The notes: generated by a model not told the origin, from the letters alone. A stretch of 64,000 nt of DNA from Microthrixaceae bacterium (GCA_020845705.1 JADLFH010000037.1:1-64000), one strand, 5' to 3'. Shown: positions 8,283 to 16,962, counted from the stretch's first letter. Program-made: numbers and translations.

Positions 8283-9371
8283 ATGCGATCACATGTGCTC
8301 GTCACCGGCGCCACCGGATTCGTGGGCGCGGCGCTGGTGTTGGAGCTGTTGGAGAAGACCGACGCCCGCCTCACCTGCCTCGTCCGCCACCGTGACGGGG
8401 TCGATCCACTGGAGAGACTCCGGGGTCAACTCGCGGTGGCGATGGACCACTACGAGACGGAACACCTGGGCGACGAGGTCGCCGGGCGTGTCGGGGTGTT
8501 GGTGGGAGACGTGACCGATCCCGGCCTCGCCGCGGCGGCCGGCGACCTGGGCCGCGTGGATGCCGTTTGGCACTCCGCCGCCTCGCTGAAGTACCGCGAC
8601 GCGGATGCCGAGGAGATTCGGGCCCACAACGTGGAGGGCGCCCTCAACGTTGTGGCACTCGCCGCGGCGGTCGGTGCATCGGAGTTCAACCACATCTCCA
8701 CCGCGTACGTGGCGGGACGGCGCTCGGGGTTGGTGGCCGAGGAGGCGGTGCCCGCCGGCACCGAGACCAACAACCAGTACGAGCGCTCGAAGGTGGACGC
8801 CGAGGAGATCGTGGCCGCCAGCCACATGCATTCGCGGGTGTTCCGGCCCTCGATAGTGATTGGTCACAGTCGGACGATGGCGGCCGACTCGTCGATGGGT
8901 GTCTACGGCTTCCTCCGCGAGATGCACCGCTTCGTCCGCCGGGTCGACGATCCGTCGCTGCTTCCGGAGCTGACGATCAACGCCGACACCTCCACGGGGA
9001 TCAACCTGATTCCGGTGGACCTGGTCGTGTCCTCCGCGGTCGAGATCGCCGCGAGCGACTCCCGCGCCCACTACTTCCACCTCACCAACAGCCACTCGGC
9101 GCTGGTGCGTGACGCCATCCCGATCGTCTGCGAGCAGTTGGGGTTGCCCCAGCCGCGCTTCACCACCGAACGCGGTGAGCTCGGTCGATTGGATCGGATC
9201 CTGGCGCGCTACTTGGACTTCTACCTGCCGTATCTGGGCGGGGAGCGGGTCTTCGACCGCACGAACACCGACGCCGTCGTGGGGGACCGCTGCGACCACC
9301 CGAGCGGGCCGGCGTTGGCCGAGGCACTGGTCAGCACCTGGATCGATCAGCAGTCGTCCCTGGCGGGCTGA
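8283..9371 (+). CDS. Extended SDR, fatty-acyl/thioester reductase-like
   Basis: The protein is a 362-residue NAD(P)-dependent oxidoreductase of the male-sterility/thioester-reductase branch (PF07993). The nucleotide-binding motif TGATGFVGAAL is at about residues 8-18, the catalytic serine lies in HISTAYVAG, and YERSK supplies Tyr and Lys. The C-terminal part (LARYLDFYLPYL, FDRTNT) is of a kind common in bacterial fatty-acyl-CoA reductase-like SDRs. Such enzymes reduce acyl thioesters to aldehydes or alcohols. It has no carrier-protein or adenylation domain. The divergent partner is an alkyl-DHAP-synthase-like enzyme, which would use fatty alcohol. ATG 8283 is the first start giving a clean Rossmann N-terminus. 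Confidence 0.8.
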   Translation: MRSHVLVTGATGFVGAALVLELLEKTDARLTCLVRHRDGVDPLERLRGQLAVAMDHYETEHLGDEVAGRVGVLVGDVTDPGLAAAAGDLGRVDAVWHSAASLKYRDADAEEIRAHNVEGALNVVALAAAVGASEFNHISTAYVAGRRSGLVAEEAVPAGTETNNQYERSKVDAEEIVAASHMHSRVFRPSIVIGHSRTMAADSSMGVYGFLREMHRFVRRVDDPSLLPELTINADTSTGINLIPVDLVVSSAVEIAASDSRAHYFHLTNSHSALVRDAIPIVCEQLGLPQPRFTTERGELGRLDRILARYLDFYLPYLGGERVFDRTNTDAVVGDRCDHPSGPALAEALVSTWIDQQSSLAG

Positions 9372-9380
9372 GCCCCGAGC

Positions 9381-10943
9381 TCAGCGGCAGGCGAGGTCGT
9401 CGTCGCGGCCCTTCCGGCGTTGCGCCACGACGATTCCGTTGTTCTCGAACTGGGTGATGAACGCGCCCGAATCGATGATGCAATCCCACAGCTCGCGGTC
9501 GGGGCCCTCTATCAGCACGTTGAGGTCGGCCGCGAGCCAATGCACGTCGGTCGGGTCCGGGGGCTTGGTTCCCTTGATGCCGTAGTAGGAACTGCGCCAC
9601 GGGTTCGGGAACGAGTACACGATCTCGCGGTGGGTCAGGTGGGGAACCAGCAGGTAGTTGGCGCTGACGGGCGCATCTTTGGGAATCAGGTTCACCGCGG
9701 CGTCCTTTGCGGGACGCGCGGGATCGCCGTCCGCGGCCCAGTAGTGAGCGAACTGGGTTGTGAATGGCGGCAACGATCCCCATGCGACGGTGGCCGCGAA
9801 GGAACACGCGAGAGCGAGGCCCGTCGCCCGTCCCGCCCACGTTGGTCCGCGTCGTCTGTCGAGAAACGCCACCGCCTCCACGAGGGCGATCGCGAGCGCC
9901 ACCATCGGCAGGGCCTGGTAGTGGGCGTTGTCACGCCACTCGCGGGTGAACGCCTGCTCCGAGAGCATGTTCACGGCGGCTTGCGGGACGCCGAGCAGGA
10001 GTGGTGCACCGCCTATGGCGGGCAGGAAGCCGTAGGGAGCGAGCAGTTCTCGCGAGTAGCGGAGAGGCTCGTTGTTGGCGACGCGATCCGCCACTGCGCC
10101 GGGGTCGGTCACCGCGGTGCCCGCAACCTCCAGTGGGGTGTCGCCAAGATCCCCGTAGAGCGGGCCGAAGACGGTTCCTCCGCCGGCGAGGTGCGGGATC
10201 ATCCAACCGATGGTGAACGCGAACCAGGCGACTCCCATCGCGATCGTGGCGAGGCCGACCTTGCGTTGGCCGCGCCACGCGACGATGGCTCCGAGCGCCA
10301 CGACCGCGAGGGTGACGTCGGACTTCCAGATGACTGCCGCAGCCAGCGCCAGAGCGTAGGGCCGCCAACGTCGGCGGGTCGCGCAGAGGTAGGCCGCCAA
10401 GAGGGGTGCCATGGCGATCGAGTCGGGATGGAAGGTCTCCCACACGTTGCCCTGCACGATGGGGTGCAGCAGCCAGAGAAGCCCGAAGGGCACGGCACGC
10501 CACCGGTCTCCGAGCCGGTCACGCGCCAACAGGTACAACGGCACCGCACCAAGGCCGACCGCGACGGTGTTGATGAAGTTCAGCCAATGCGGACCGCCCA
10601 AGCCGATGCGGCTCAACGGAGCGAGCAGGAAGTAGCCGAACGTTGCGTTGTGGCCGAAGGCCGACAGGCCGAGGACCGTGGAGAAGTATCTGCCGCGTGC
10701 GATCAGCCAGACGAACTGGTCGTGGAAGCCCAGGTCGTTGTCGAAGGTGCCGTAGCGGTCGTGGCGCCGCCAGACGTGCAGGTACATGACAGCGCACCAG
10801 AGCGCGACGAAGGCCAACACCACGAGCAGGCCGCGGTCGGCTCGTCGCCGCACCGGGGTGTCGGTGTCCGCTGTCTCCGATGTCTCTGTCGGATCAGCGG
10901 CCTCGACGGTCGCTGTGGTCGCGTCCGCGATGTCGATGCTCAT
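9381..10943 (-). CDS. DUF2079 polytopic membrane protein
   Basis: The protein has 520 residues with an acidic, T/E-rich cytoplasmic N-terminus of about 35 residues, then roughly ten membrane segments. The DUF2079 signature is present: FDNDLGFHDQFVW near residue 68 and the segment NVWETFHPDSIA near 165. DUF2079 proteins resemble GT-C lipid-linked sugar transferases, although no reaction is established for them. The start overlaps the stop of the DUF2064 gene by 4 bp (ATGA), and the epimerase and GT-C genes lie farther upstream, so it is the last gene of an envelope-glycan operon. The C-terminal 120 residues form a soluble domain, probably outside the cell. Confidence 0.85.
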   Translation of the reverse strand: MSIDIADATTATVEAADPTETSETADTDTPVRRRADRGLLVVLAFVALWCAVMYLHVWRRHDRYGTFDNDLGFHDQFVWLIARGRYFSTVLGLSAFGHNATFGYFLLAPLSRIGLGGPHWLNFINTVAVGLGAVPLYLLARDRLGDRWRAVPFGLLWLLHPIVQGNVWETFHPDSIAMAPLLAAYLCATRRRWRPYALALAAAVIWKSDVTLAVVALGAIVAWRGQRKVGLATIAMGVAWFAFTIGWMIPHLAGGGTVFGPLYGDLGDTPLEVAGTAVTDPGAVADRVANNEPLRYSRELLAPYGFLPAIGGAPLLLGVPQAAVNMLSEQAFTREWRDNAHYQALPMVALAIALVEAVAFLDRRRGPTWAGRATGLALACSFAATVAWGSLPPFTTQFAHYWAADGDPARPAKDAAVNLIPKDAPVSANYLLVPHLTHREIVYSFPNPWRSSYYGIKGTKPPDPTDVHWLAADLNVLIEGPDRELWDCIIDSGAFITQFENNGIVVAQRRKGRDDDLACR

Positions 10944-11611
10944 CCGTCATCTGATCGCCCGGCGACCGCACAACTTGAGCCCCACACCCGTTCTGCCATC
11001 AGAGCGGTGAGCTCTCGGGCGAACCGGGTGTCGGGCGCGGCCGCCGCGACCGCGACCGCGTCGTGTGCGTCATCGATGTCGCGCAAGGTCTCGCCCCGTC
11101 GTACTGCCAGCCCGAGGCTCCGGAGTCGGGCGAGCTGGTGTTCGTAGGTGTGAGGGGAGCTCATCGGCACACCGGCGAAGGCGTCGGGATGAGGCGAACG
11201 GAATCCGATGAGCCACCAACCGCCGTCGAGAGCGGGCGACAAGACCGCGTCGTCGAGGTGACCGAGCGCGGCGTCCAACATCGCAGTCGTGACCTGGGGA
11301 GTGTCCATTCCGATCTGGACACCGGGGCCGCCCGCACGCGACCACGCCCTCGCCAGCCGCTCGCCAAGGGTGCCGTGGCCCTGCTCGATGATCTCGACAC
11401 CCCGCGGGCACCAGGGCCCGGGGTTGCCGTCCAGTGCCAGGATCACTCGCGTCGCCGAAGTGGCGACTGCCGCGGCGAGAGTGTCGGCGAGCGCCGCCGC
11501 TGCGAGTCTTGCCGCCTGCTCTGGGGTGAACGGAGGACACAGTCGGGTCTTGACACGGCCCGGTAGCGGCTCCTTCGCCACCACCAGCACATGGGTTGGA
11601 GCCGCGTTCAC
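10940..11611 (-). CDS. DUF2064/TIGR04282-type nucleotidyl- or glycosyltransferase
   Basis: This 223-residue soluble protein has a nucleotide-diphospho-sugar transferase fold. The N-terminal motif VVAKEPLPGRVKTRL and the central segment IGMDTPQVT are diagnostic of DUF2064 (PF09837). The TIGR04282 subgroup has been linked to arsenosugar synthesis, but many members sit in general glycan clusters, as here. The gene is translationally coupled at both ends: GTG at 11611 overlaps the epimerase stop by 4 bp, and its own stop overlaps the DUF2079 start. The donor sugar is not deducible. LSPALDGGWWLIGF supplies the usual conserved DGGW element. Confidence 0.85.
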   Translation of the reverse strand: MNAAPTHVLVVAKEPLPGRVKTRLCPPFTPEQAARLAAAALADTLAAAVATSATRVILALDGNPGPWCPRGVEIIEQGHGTLGERLARAWSRAGGPGVQIGMDTPQVTTAMLDAALGHLDDAVLSPALDGGWWLIGFRSPHPDAFAGVPMSSPHTYEHQLARLRSLGLAVRRGETLRDIDDAHDAVAVAAAAPDTRFARELTALMAERVWGSSCAVAGRSDDG

Positions 11612-12660
11612 CGGAGTGCCGCCGTAGCGAACTCCGCCACACCGTCCGCGAACGACACCTCGGCGCGGAAACCGATGGCGGACTTGGCGGCTTCGGGAGA
11701 CGCGACGACGTGGCGCACGTCTCCGAGACGGTAACCGCCGGCTACGACGGGCCGCAGAGCGTTGCCATCGACGGCGTCCACCAGAGCGTCGGCGAGCTCG
11801 GCGACCGTGTGGGGATGGCCGCTGGCGATGTTCAGCGGACCGTGGTGGGGGCGGTCGGTCAGCAGTGCTGCAACGTTTGCCCGGGCCACATCACGAACGT
11901 GCACGAAGTCGCGCATCTGCCGGCCGTCCTCCAACACGACGGGGGCCCGGCCACTTTCGACAGCGCTGCGGAAGATCGACGCAACGCCCGCGTACGGGGT
12001 GTCGCGGGGCATCCGAGGCCCGTACACGTTGTGGTATCGCAACGCGGCGACCGCCACATCGTGGTGGCGTGCGAACGCCTCGCAGAGGTGCTCCTGGTGG
12101 AGCTTCGTCGCGGCGTACACGTTGCGTGGATCGACGGGGTCGCTCTCGCTCACCGGAGCCCAGCTCAGATCGTGGCCGCATCGGGGGCAGCGGGGGTCGT
12201 AGCGGCCGGCGTCGAGGTCGCCCACCTCTCGGGGCGGAGCCCGCATCGGCCCGTGCTCGTCGCAGCGGTAGCGGCCCTCGCCGTAGACCACCATGCTCGA
12301 CGCCAGGACCATCCGTCCCGTGAACCCAACGTCGTGCAGGACGCCGAGGCCGACAGCGGTTCCCACGTCGTTGTCCGCCACGTACCGCCTCACGTCGCCG
12401 AAGTCGACACCGAGGCCGACCCGCGCTGCCTGGTGGCACACGGCGTCGACACCGTCGCCGATCGCGAGTCGCCACGCCCGCTCGTCGGCGACGTCTCCCC
12501 GTACCAGCCGCACCTCGGGATGGAGGTATGCGGGCTCGCCGGGGTGCACGTCTACCGCGAGGCTGTCCAGCACAACGACCTCGACGCCGTGCTCGACGAG
12601 TTGATCGACGACGTGGGAGCCGATGAAGCCCGCCCCGCCTGTCACCAGGACTCTCACCAT
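11608..12660 (-). CDS. NAD-dependent sugar nucleotide epimerase/dehydratase with CxxC insertion
   Basis: The protein is an extended SDR of 350 residues acting on nucleotide sugars. The NAD-binding motif VTGGAGFIGSHVV is at residues 6-18. The catalytic elements are ASSMVVYGEG and YAATK. Unusually for the superfamily it carries an insertion with CPRCGH around residue 165, a possible zinc knuckle. That insertion occurs in a subgroup that includes dTDP-L-rhamnose 4-epimerase-like enzymes. RYHNVYGPRMP and EDGRQMRDFVHVRDVA support a sugar-nucleotide epimerase. The gene overlaps the upstream GT-C gene by 7 bp and the downstream DUF2064 gene by 4 bp. Which sugar it converts is unknown. Confidence 0.88.
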   Translation of the reverse strand: MVRVLVTGGAGFIGSHVVDQLVEHGVEVVVLDSLAVDVHPGEPAYLHPEVRLVRGDVADERAWRLAIGDGVDAVCHQAARVGLGVDFGDVRRYVADNDVGTAVGLGVLHDVGFTGRMVLASSMVVYGEGRYRCDEHGPMRAPPREVGDLDAGRYDPRCPRCGHDLSWAPVSESDPVDPRNVYAATKLHQEHLCEAFARHHDVAVAALRYHNVYGPRMPRDTPYAGVASIFRSAVESGRAPVVLEDGRQMRDFVHVRDVARANVAALLTDRPHHGPLNIASGHPHTVAELADALVDAVDGNALRPVVAGGYRLGDVRHVVASPEAAKSAIGFRAEVSFADGVAEFATAALR

Positions 12661-13976
12661 GGGGTCACCAACCAGGATTCGAGGAACAACGTCAGCAGGA
12701 CCGATCCGCCCAGCCACAGCCGTGCAGTGCTGCGACTGCGATTCGCGGCCCACCCGCCGGCAGCCGCGGCCCACACGATGTAGGGCAGCCAGATGCGCTC
12801 GGTCTCCGCTTTCGACATGCCGGAGAGATCGGCGGCGATGAGCGCGACCGTCAACGCCCCCGCCAACGCGAACGCGGGGCGACGACGAACCACGGCGGCC
12901 ACCCGCCCGGCTCCGGCACCGAAGGCCGGCCCGGCGGCGAGCGCCAGCGCGCCCAGGTTCCCGGCGTAGACGAAGTACTCGTAGGGGCGGAGCCGTGCGA
13001 GGCCGTCGTAGTAGAAGCGGTGGGTGGCTGCGAGGCCGTCGAACCACCAGAAGCCGCCTGCGACGAAGGCCGCGCTCACGGCTCCGCCGGCCAGGGCCAT
13101 GATCACCAGGGGCCGCAGCCGACGGCGGGCCGCCGCGAGGGCAAGGGGCACCGCGAGGAGGGGAACCAAGCCGTAGGAGAGGTGGATCGCCGCCCCCCAC
13201 GTCAGACCTGCGGCGAGCGCCATCACATCGGAGCGCCTGGCGGAACGACCCACCGCAGCGACCGACAGGGCGATCCCAGCCGCGGCGACGCCGGCGAAGA
13301 AGGCGTCGGCGGTGGTGGCGGCGAAGACCACCCCGGGACACAGAGCGGCGAACGGTGCTGCGCGGCGCATCGCCACAGCGCGATCGCCCGCCACCTCGCC
13401 AACGGTCCACACAACGCATCCGACCGCGATCGCCCATCCCGCCAACACCAGCGCGGCCTCCCAGCGGATGCCACCGAGGCCGACGCGATCCATCGCCCAC
13501 AGCAACAGGACCATCCCGGGTGGGTGGCTCTTGACGTGGGTGGGGTACCGCTCGGCTTGTTCCACGAAGGTTCCCAGGAAGTCGCCGATGTCGATCGACC
13601 CGGCGAAGGGCAGGTACTCGACGTGGACCGACCGCAACGGGGAGGCCAGCCGGTCCCAACCGTCGCCGCACACGGCGACGAGCGTCGCCCACCCGGCTGC
13701 GACGGCCCCGGCGGCGGTGGGCACCCAGCGCGATCGGAGGTGATCGAGGGCTGGAGCCAACAGCACGATCAGGGCCGCTCCGATGGCGGCGGCAAGGAGC
13801 AACCAACCGCGGCCATGCCACTCCCAGTGGGCGAAGAAGGGTGCCGCCTCGATCCCGGTGCGGGAGTCGAGCGGCCACCACTGGGGCCACAGCACGGCCG
13901 ACGTGACCACGGCCGCCCACAACACCGCACCCGACGTAGCGCCGATGCCTGCTCTGGTCCGATCTCCGATTGCCAC
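12654..13976 (-). CDS. Polytopic GT-C-like glycosyltransferase
   Basis: I see a 440-residue integral membrane protein with about ten to eleven hydrophobic segments. The first exported loop contains the acidic motif SIDIGDF and then ERYPTHVKSHPPG. The H-x-K-S-H-P-P-G element resembles the first-loop signatures of GT-C mannosyl- and arabinosyltransferase-like proteins. Such enzymes use polyprenyl-phosphate sugars outside the membrane, which fits the divergent GT2 gene that could make the donor. The frame remains open far upstream, but that part is antisense to the GT2 and phosphorylase genes, so I chose GTG 13976. The end overlaps the epimerase start by 7 bp. Confidence 0.78.
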   Translation of the reverse strand: MAIGDRTRAGIGATSGAVLWAAVVTSAVLWPQWWPLDSRTGIEAAPFFAHWEWHGRGWLLLAAAIGAALIVLLAPALDHLRSRWVPTAAGAVAAGWATLVAVCGDGWDRLASPLRSVHVEYLPFAGSIDIGDFLGTFVEQAERYPTHVKSHPPGMVLLLWAMDRVGLGGIRWEAALVLAGWAIAVGCVVWTVGEVAGDRAVAMRRAAPFAALCPGVVFAATTADAFFAGVAAAGIALSVAAVGRSARRSDVMALAAGLTWGAAIHLSYGLVPLLAVPLALAAARRRLRPLVIMALAGGAVSAAFVAGGFWWFDGLAATHRFYYDGLARLRPYEYFVYAGNLGALALAAGPAFGAGAGRVAAVVRRRPAFALAGALTVALIAADLSGMSKAETERIWLPYIVWAAAAGGWAANRSRSTARLWLGGSVLLTLFLESWLVTPW

Positions 13977-14039
13977 TGGGCGGCGACGGTAGGTGCTCGG
14001 AGTGGTTCCAGTCGTCGATGAGCCCACGAGTTCATCAGA

Positions 14040-14738
14040 ATGTTGCAGATGGCCGAAGGCTCTCCATCCGATGTCGACCTGATCCTTCCCGTACTGGACG
14101 AGGTGGCCGCCCTGCCCCACGTGCTCCCGCGGGTTCCCGCCGGCGTGCGACCGATCGTGGTCGACAACGGCTCGACCGATGGCAGCGCCGCGCTGGCTCG
14201 CGAGCTGGGCGCGGTCGTCGTCGTCGAGCCCACACGGGGCTTCGGGGCCGCTTGCTTCGCCGGGCTGGAGGCCTCGACCGCCCCCGTGGTCGCCTTCTGC
14301 GACGCGGACGCGAGCCTCGATCCCGCCGAGCTCCCCAGAGTCCTCCAGCCGCTGGTGGAGGGCAGCGCGGATCTCGTCCTGGGTGCACGCAGCGTCGGCG
14401 GATCCGCGCTCGGTGCTCTCCGGGCATGGCCGCCCCATTCGCGTCTGGCGAACGCCTACCTGGCGAGGCGAATCCGCGCCGCCACCGGAGTCGGGTTGAG
14501 AGATCTCGGCCCCATGCGCGCGGCGCGTCGCGAGGGCCTGTTGGACCTCGGCATCTTGGACCGGCGGTCCGGGTGGCCGCTGGAGATGGTGCTGCGCGCC
14601 GCTGCGGCCGACTGGCGGATAGCCGAGGTGCCGGTGACCTACCGGCCTCGTGTGGGCCGATCGAAGGTCACCGGCACTGTCCGGGGCACCTTGCAGGCAG
14701 TGCGGGACATGCGTGAGGTGCTGTCGTGGATCGGATAG
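14040..14738 (+). CDS. Family 2 glycosyltransferase (polyprenyl-phosphate sugar synthase-like)
   Basis: The 232-residue GT-A protein has LILPVLDEVAALPHVL at the N-terminus, VVDNGSTDGS near residue 40 and the metal-binding CDADAS near residue 84. The C-terminal element VPVTYRPRVGRSKVTG is typical of dolichyl/undecaprenyl-phosphate mannose or glucose synthases. There is no C-terminal membrane segment, so it would act at the inner face as a peripheral protein. It is divergent from the GT-C gene and could supply its lipid-linked sugar. Two starts are possible, ATG at 14040 or ATG at 14049. Confidence 0.85.
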   Translation: MLQMAEGSPSDVDLILPVLDEVAALPHVLPRVPAGVRPIVVDNGSTDGSAALARELGAVVVVEPTRGFGAACFAGLEASTAPVVAFCDADASLDPAELPRVLQPLVEGSADLVLGARSVGGSALGALRAWPPHSRLANAYLARRIRAATGVGLRDLGPMRAARREGLLDLGILDRRSGWPLEMVLRAAAADWRIAEVPVTYRPRVGRSKVTGTVRGTLQAVRDMREVLSWIG

Positions 14739-14765
14739 GCAGCGGTGCTGTGCCATGGTGGGGCC

Positions 14766-15536
14766 ATGTCCGGTGACGCTCGTGCCGATGTCGGAGTGAT
14801 CGGGGGGTCGGGGTTCTCGACGTTCCTCGACGTCGTCGAGGAGGTCGAGGTCCAGACCAGGTGGGGTAGCCCCTCGGCGCCTGTGACGATCTGCGATGTC
14901 GGAGGCAGACGTGTGGCGTTCCTCCCGCGTCACGGGCCGAACCACTGCCTCGCCCCGCACCAGATCAACTACCGGGCGAACATCGACGCGATGCGCCGGC
15001 TCCGCGTCGGCGCGTTGCTCTCGCCGTTCGCCGCCGGATCGCTGCGAGGCGACATCCACCCCGGAGACCTCGTGGTCGTCGACCAGTTCGTCGACCAGAC
15101 CCGCGGTCGCGCCGACACCTTCCACGACGACTTCGCCGAGGGTGTCGTGCACGTCCCCCTCGCCGATCCCTACGACGTCGATCTCCGCTCCGTCCTCGTG
15201 AAGGTCGGTCGGGCCCATGGGTTCGCGGTGCACGACGGTGGCACGGTCGTTGTGATCGGCGGGCCGCGATTCGCAACGCGTGCCGAGTCGGGCTGGTACC
15301 GATCCGCCGGTTGGCACGTGATCAACATGACCCAGTACCCCGAAGCGGCCCTCGCGGCAGAGGCGGGTGTCCCTTTCGCCGGGCTCGCCCTCGTGACCGA
15401 CTACGACTCGGGCGTCGAAGGCGACCAGAGCGTGGCGCCGGTCACCCAGGAGGCGGTCTTCGCGTTCTTCGAGCAGAACATCGAGCGGCTCCGCGCCGTG
15501 CTGGTCGATGCGCTGCCGCTGATCCCGCTCCAGTAG
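14766..15536 (+). CDS. mtnP: S-methyl-5'-thioadenosine / purine nucleoside phosphorylase
   Basis: The enzyme belongs to the PNP/MTAP family, which cleaves methylthioadenosine or related purine nucleosides with phosphate. VGVIGGSGFSTFLD opens the chain. RHGPNHCLAPHQINYRAN contains the substrate-loop histidines, and GPRFATRAES and INMTQYPEAALAAEAG follow near residues 165-200. ALVTDYDSGVEG supplies the catalytic aspartate region that separates 6-amino- from 6-oxopurine users. That motif is close to mycobacterial MTA-phosphorylase-like proteins and to 6-oxopurine enzymes, so base preference is open. The ATG at 14766 begins just before the glycine loop; a start at 14745 would add seven unconserved residues. 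Length is 256 residues. Confidence 0.88.
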   Translation: MSGDARADVGVIGGSGFSTFLDVVEEVEVQTRWGSPSAPVTICDVGGRRVAFLPRHGPNHCLAPHQINYRANIDAMRRLRVGALLSPFAAGSLRGDIHPGDLVVVDQFVDQTRGRADTFHDDFAEGVVHVPLADPYDVDLRSVLVKVGRAHGFAVHDGGTVVVIGGPRFATRAESGWYRSAGWHVINMTQYPEAALAAEAGVPFAGLALVTDYDSGVEGDQSVAPVTQEAVFAFFEQNIERLRAVLVDALPLIPLQ

Positions 15537-15562
15537 GGGCGCCGGCGAGGATCCGGCCCGGC

Positions 15563-16078
15563 TCAACGCTGATCGTCGAGCTTCGCAGCGATCTCGCGCG
15601 GCGACTCGAACCCGGTCTCCATCCCGGCGGCCCTGCCCTCGGCGGACACGGCGATCTTCGGGGTGCTGGGTGGGTTGAGCGCCCTCGCGCCGTAGGCGTC
15701 GTGCATGGCGTCGACCATCTCGCTGCTCATCACGGCGAAGCGGATGTCGTCGAAGCCGTGCTCCTCGGCGTACGCGGCGACCGTCGCGGCGTCGTTGCCC
15801 ACCTCGACGCTCAGCGCCACGAAATGCGCGCTGTCGCCCGCCTCGGCCGCGGCCTTCTGCGTGTCGCCCAACTGGCGCAGGCAGTTCGAGCACCACATGG
15901 CGAAGTTCTCCACGAGGACCGGCTTGCCGCGGAGATCCTCGATGGTGAACGCCTTGCCGTCGACGTCGACGATCCGCAGGCCCATCCAGGCGTCCGATGA
16001 CCCGCCGGCCGACCGTCCCCCCGACCCTCCGCACGCCACGCCGAGGAGCAGCAGAGCCACCACAGCGGTGCTCTTCAC
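15563..16078 (-). CDS. Thioredoxin-like lipoprotein
   Basis: The 171-residue protein has a lipoprotein signal ending in LLGVAC near residue 16 and then a glycine/serine-rich linker. A thioredoxin fold follows, with active site WCSNC near residue 67, preceded by GKPVLVENFA. The cis-proline region is PSTPKIAV. It should act outside the membrane in thiol-disulfide exchange. GTG 16078 overlaps the stop of the upstream DoxX-like gene by 4 bp, so the two are translationally coupled. Similar pairings of a small membrane protein with a periplasmic thioredoxin occur in MauE/MauD-type and DoxX systems. Confidence 0.85.
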   Translation of the reverse strand: MKSTAVVALLLLGVACGGSGGRSAGGSSDAWMGLRIVDVDGKAFTIEDLRGKPVLVENFAMWCSNCLRQLGDTQKAAAEAGDSAHFVALSVEVGNDAATVAAYAEEHGFDDIRFAVMSSEMVDAMHDAYGARALNPPSTPKIAVSAEGRAAGMETGFESPREIAAKLDDQR

Positions 16079-16962
16079 GGCTCCACCGCCTGCCCGGTCC
16101 CCGACAGGTCCCTGCCCGGAGGGATCATGACGAGCCCGAGGGCAGCGAGGACCGCTGCGGAACCCGTTGTGCTGTGCAGTCCCAGTGCGGTTCCACCCGG
16201 CCCAGAGGTGAAGACCCCGACAGCGGCGAGGACCAGGAGCGAGGCTCCGGCAGCCAAGCGGGCTCGATCCGCCAGACGAGCGGACAGGAGCGCCGCGGTA
16301 CCCAGCGCCACGAAGACCAGCCCGAGTGCGATCGAACCCGAGAACACGTTTCGTCCGAAGTCGCCGGGAAGGTCGGTTCTGGACCCGAACAGCAGCCATT
16401 CCCCGGCGCCTCCGGTGAAGGGGCGTCGGGCGTTCGCCATGCCCATGACCGCGCCGTAGGCGCCGACCCAGCCCGCCACCGTCGCCGGCTTCGGGCAGGG
16501 CCGTGAGGCGGCGGTCAGCCACACTGCGAGGTGCAGCAGCATCATGAGCAGATAGGACCAGTACCACTCGTGGTCCGCGTTCGCGACTGAGATGAGGATG
16601 CCGACGCTCTGCGCGATGCCGAGCGCCGCGGCCACGCGCAGGTAGCGCCCGGACAACAGCAGGGCGGCCAACGTCGCTTCGAGCGCGATGGTCATCCAGC
16701 CGAATACCTCGAGGTTCGGCATCACCACCTCGCGGAAGACCCAGGCGCTGCCGGGAACGACGGGATGGTCGATGCCCGCCTGAACGAAGCCGCAGAGCCT
16801 CCGGCAGCCGTCCGCGCCACGGCCGAAATCGGGCGGCGCCTTCCACGACACGTTCGACAGCCACAGCAGGCCCGCAGCGAAGCGCAGGACCGCAGGTCCG
16901 AAGGAAGCGACGACGCGGTCGGCGGCCTGGGGTAGCGCCGAGGCGCGCTCTGGAAGTTGCAC
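16075..16962 (-). CDS. DoxX/MauE-like integral membrane protein
   Basis: The protein has 295 residues with about seven or eight hydrophobic segments. The first segment, RFAAGLLWLSNVSWKAP, and the later GWMTIALEATLAALLLSGRYLR (split by a short loop) resemble the four-helix DoxX core. Four cysteines occur in the first exported loop and nearby (GCRRLCGF, RPCPKP), which may serve redox chemistry. It is followed by a coupled thioredoxin-like lipoprotein, so I infer a membrane electron- or thiol-transfer pair. No quinone or heme motif is identifiable, and the family assignment is tentative. Confidence 0.7.
   Translation of the reverse strand: MQLPERASALPQAADRVVASFGPAVLRFAAGLLWLSNVSWKAPPDFGRGADGCRRLCGFVQAGIDHPVVPGSAWVFREVVMPNLEVFGWMTIALEATLAALLLSGRYLRVAAALGIAQSVGILISVANADHEWYWSYLLMMLLHLAVWLTAASRPCPKPATVAGWVGAYGAVMGMANARRPFTGGAGEWLLFGSRTDLPGDFGRNVFSGSIALGLVFVALGTAALLSARLADRARLAAGASLLVLAAVGVFTSGPGGTALGLHSTTGSAAVLAALGLVMIPPGRDLSGTGQAVEP

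Noticed and set aside
12654..16034. Single minus-strand frame of 1126 codons, which could suggest a giant protein
   Set aside because: Only the last 440 residues have a plausible membrane-protein composition. The rest is antisense to the GT2 and phosphorylase genes, so the real start is near 13976.
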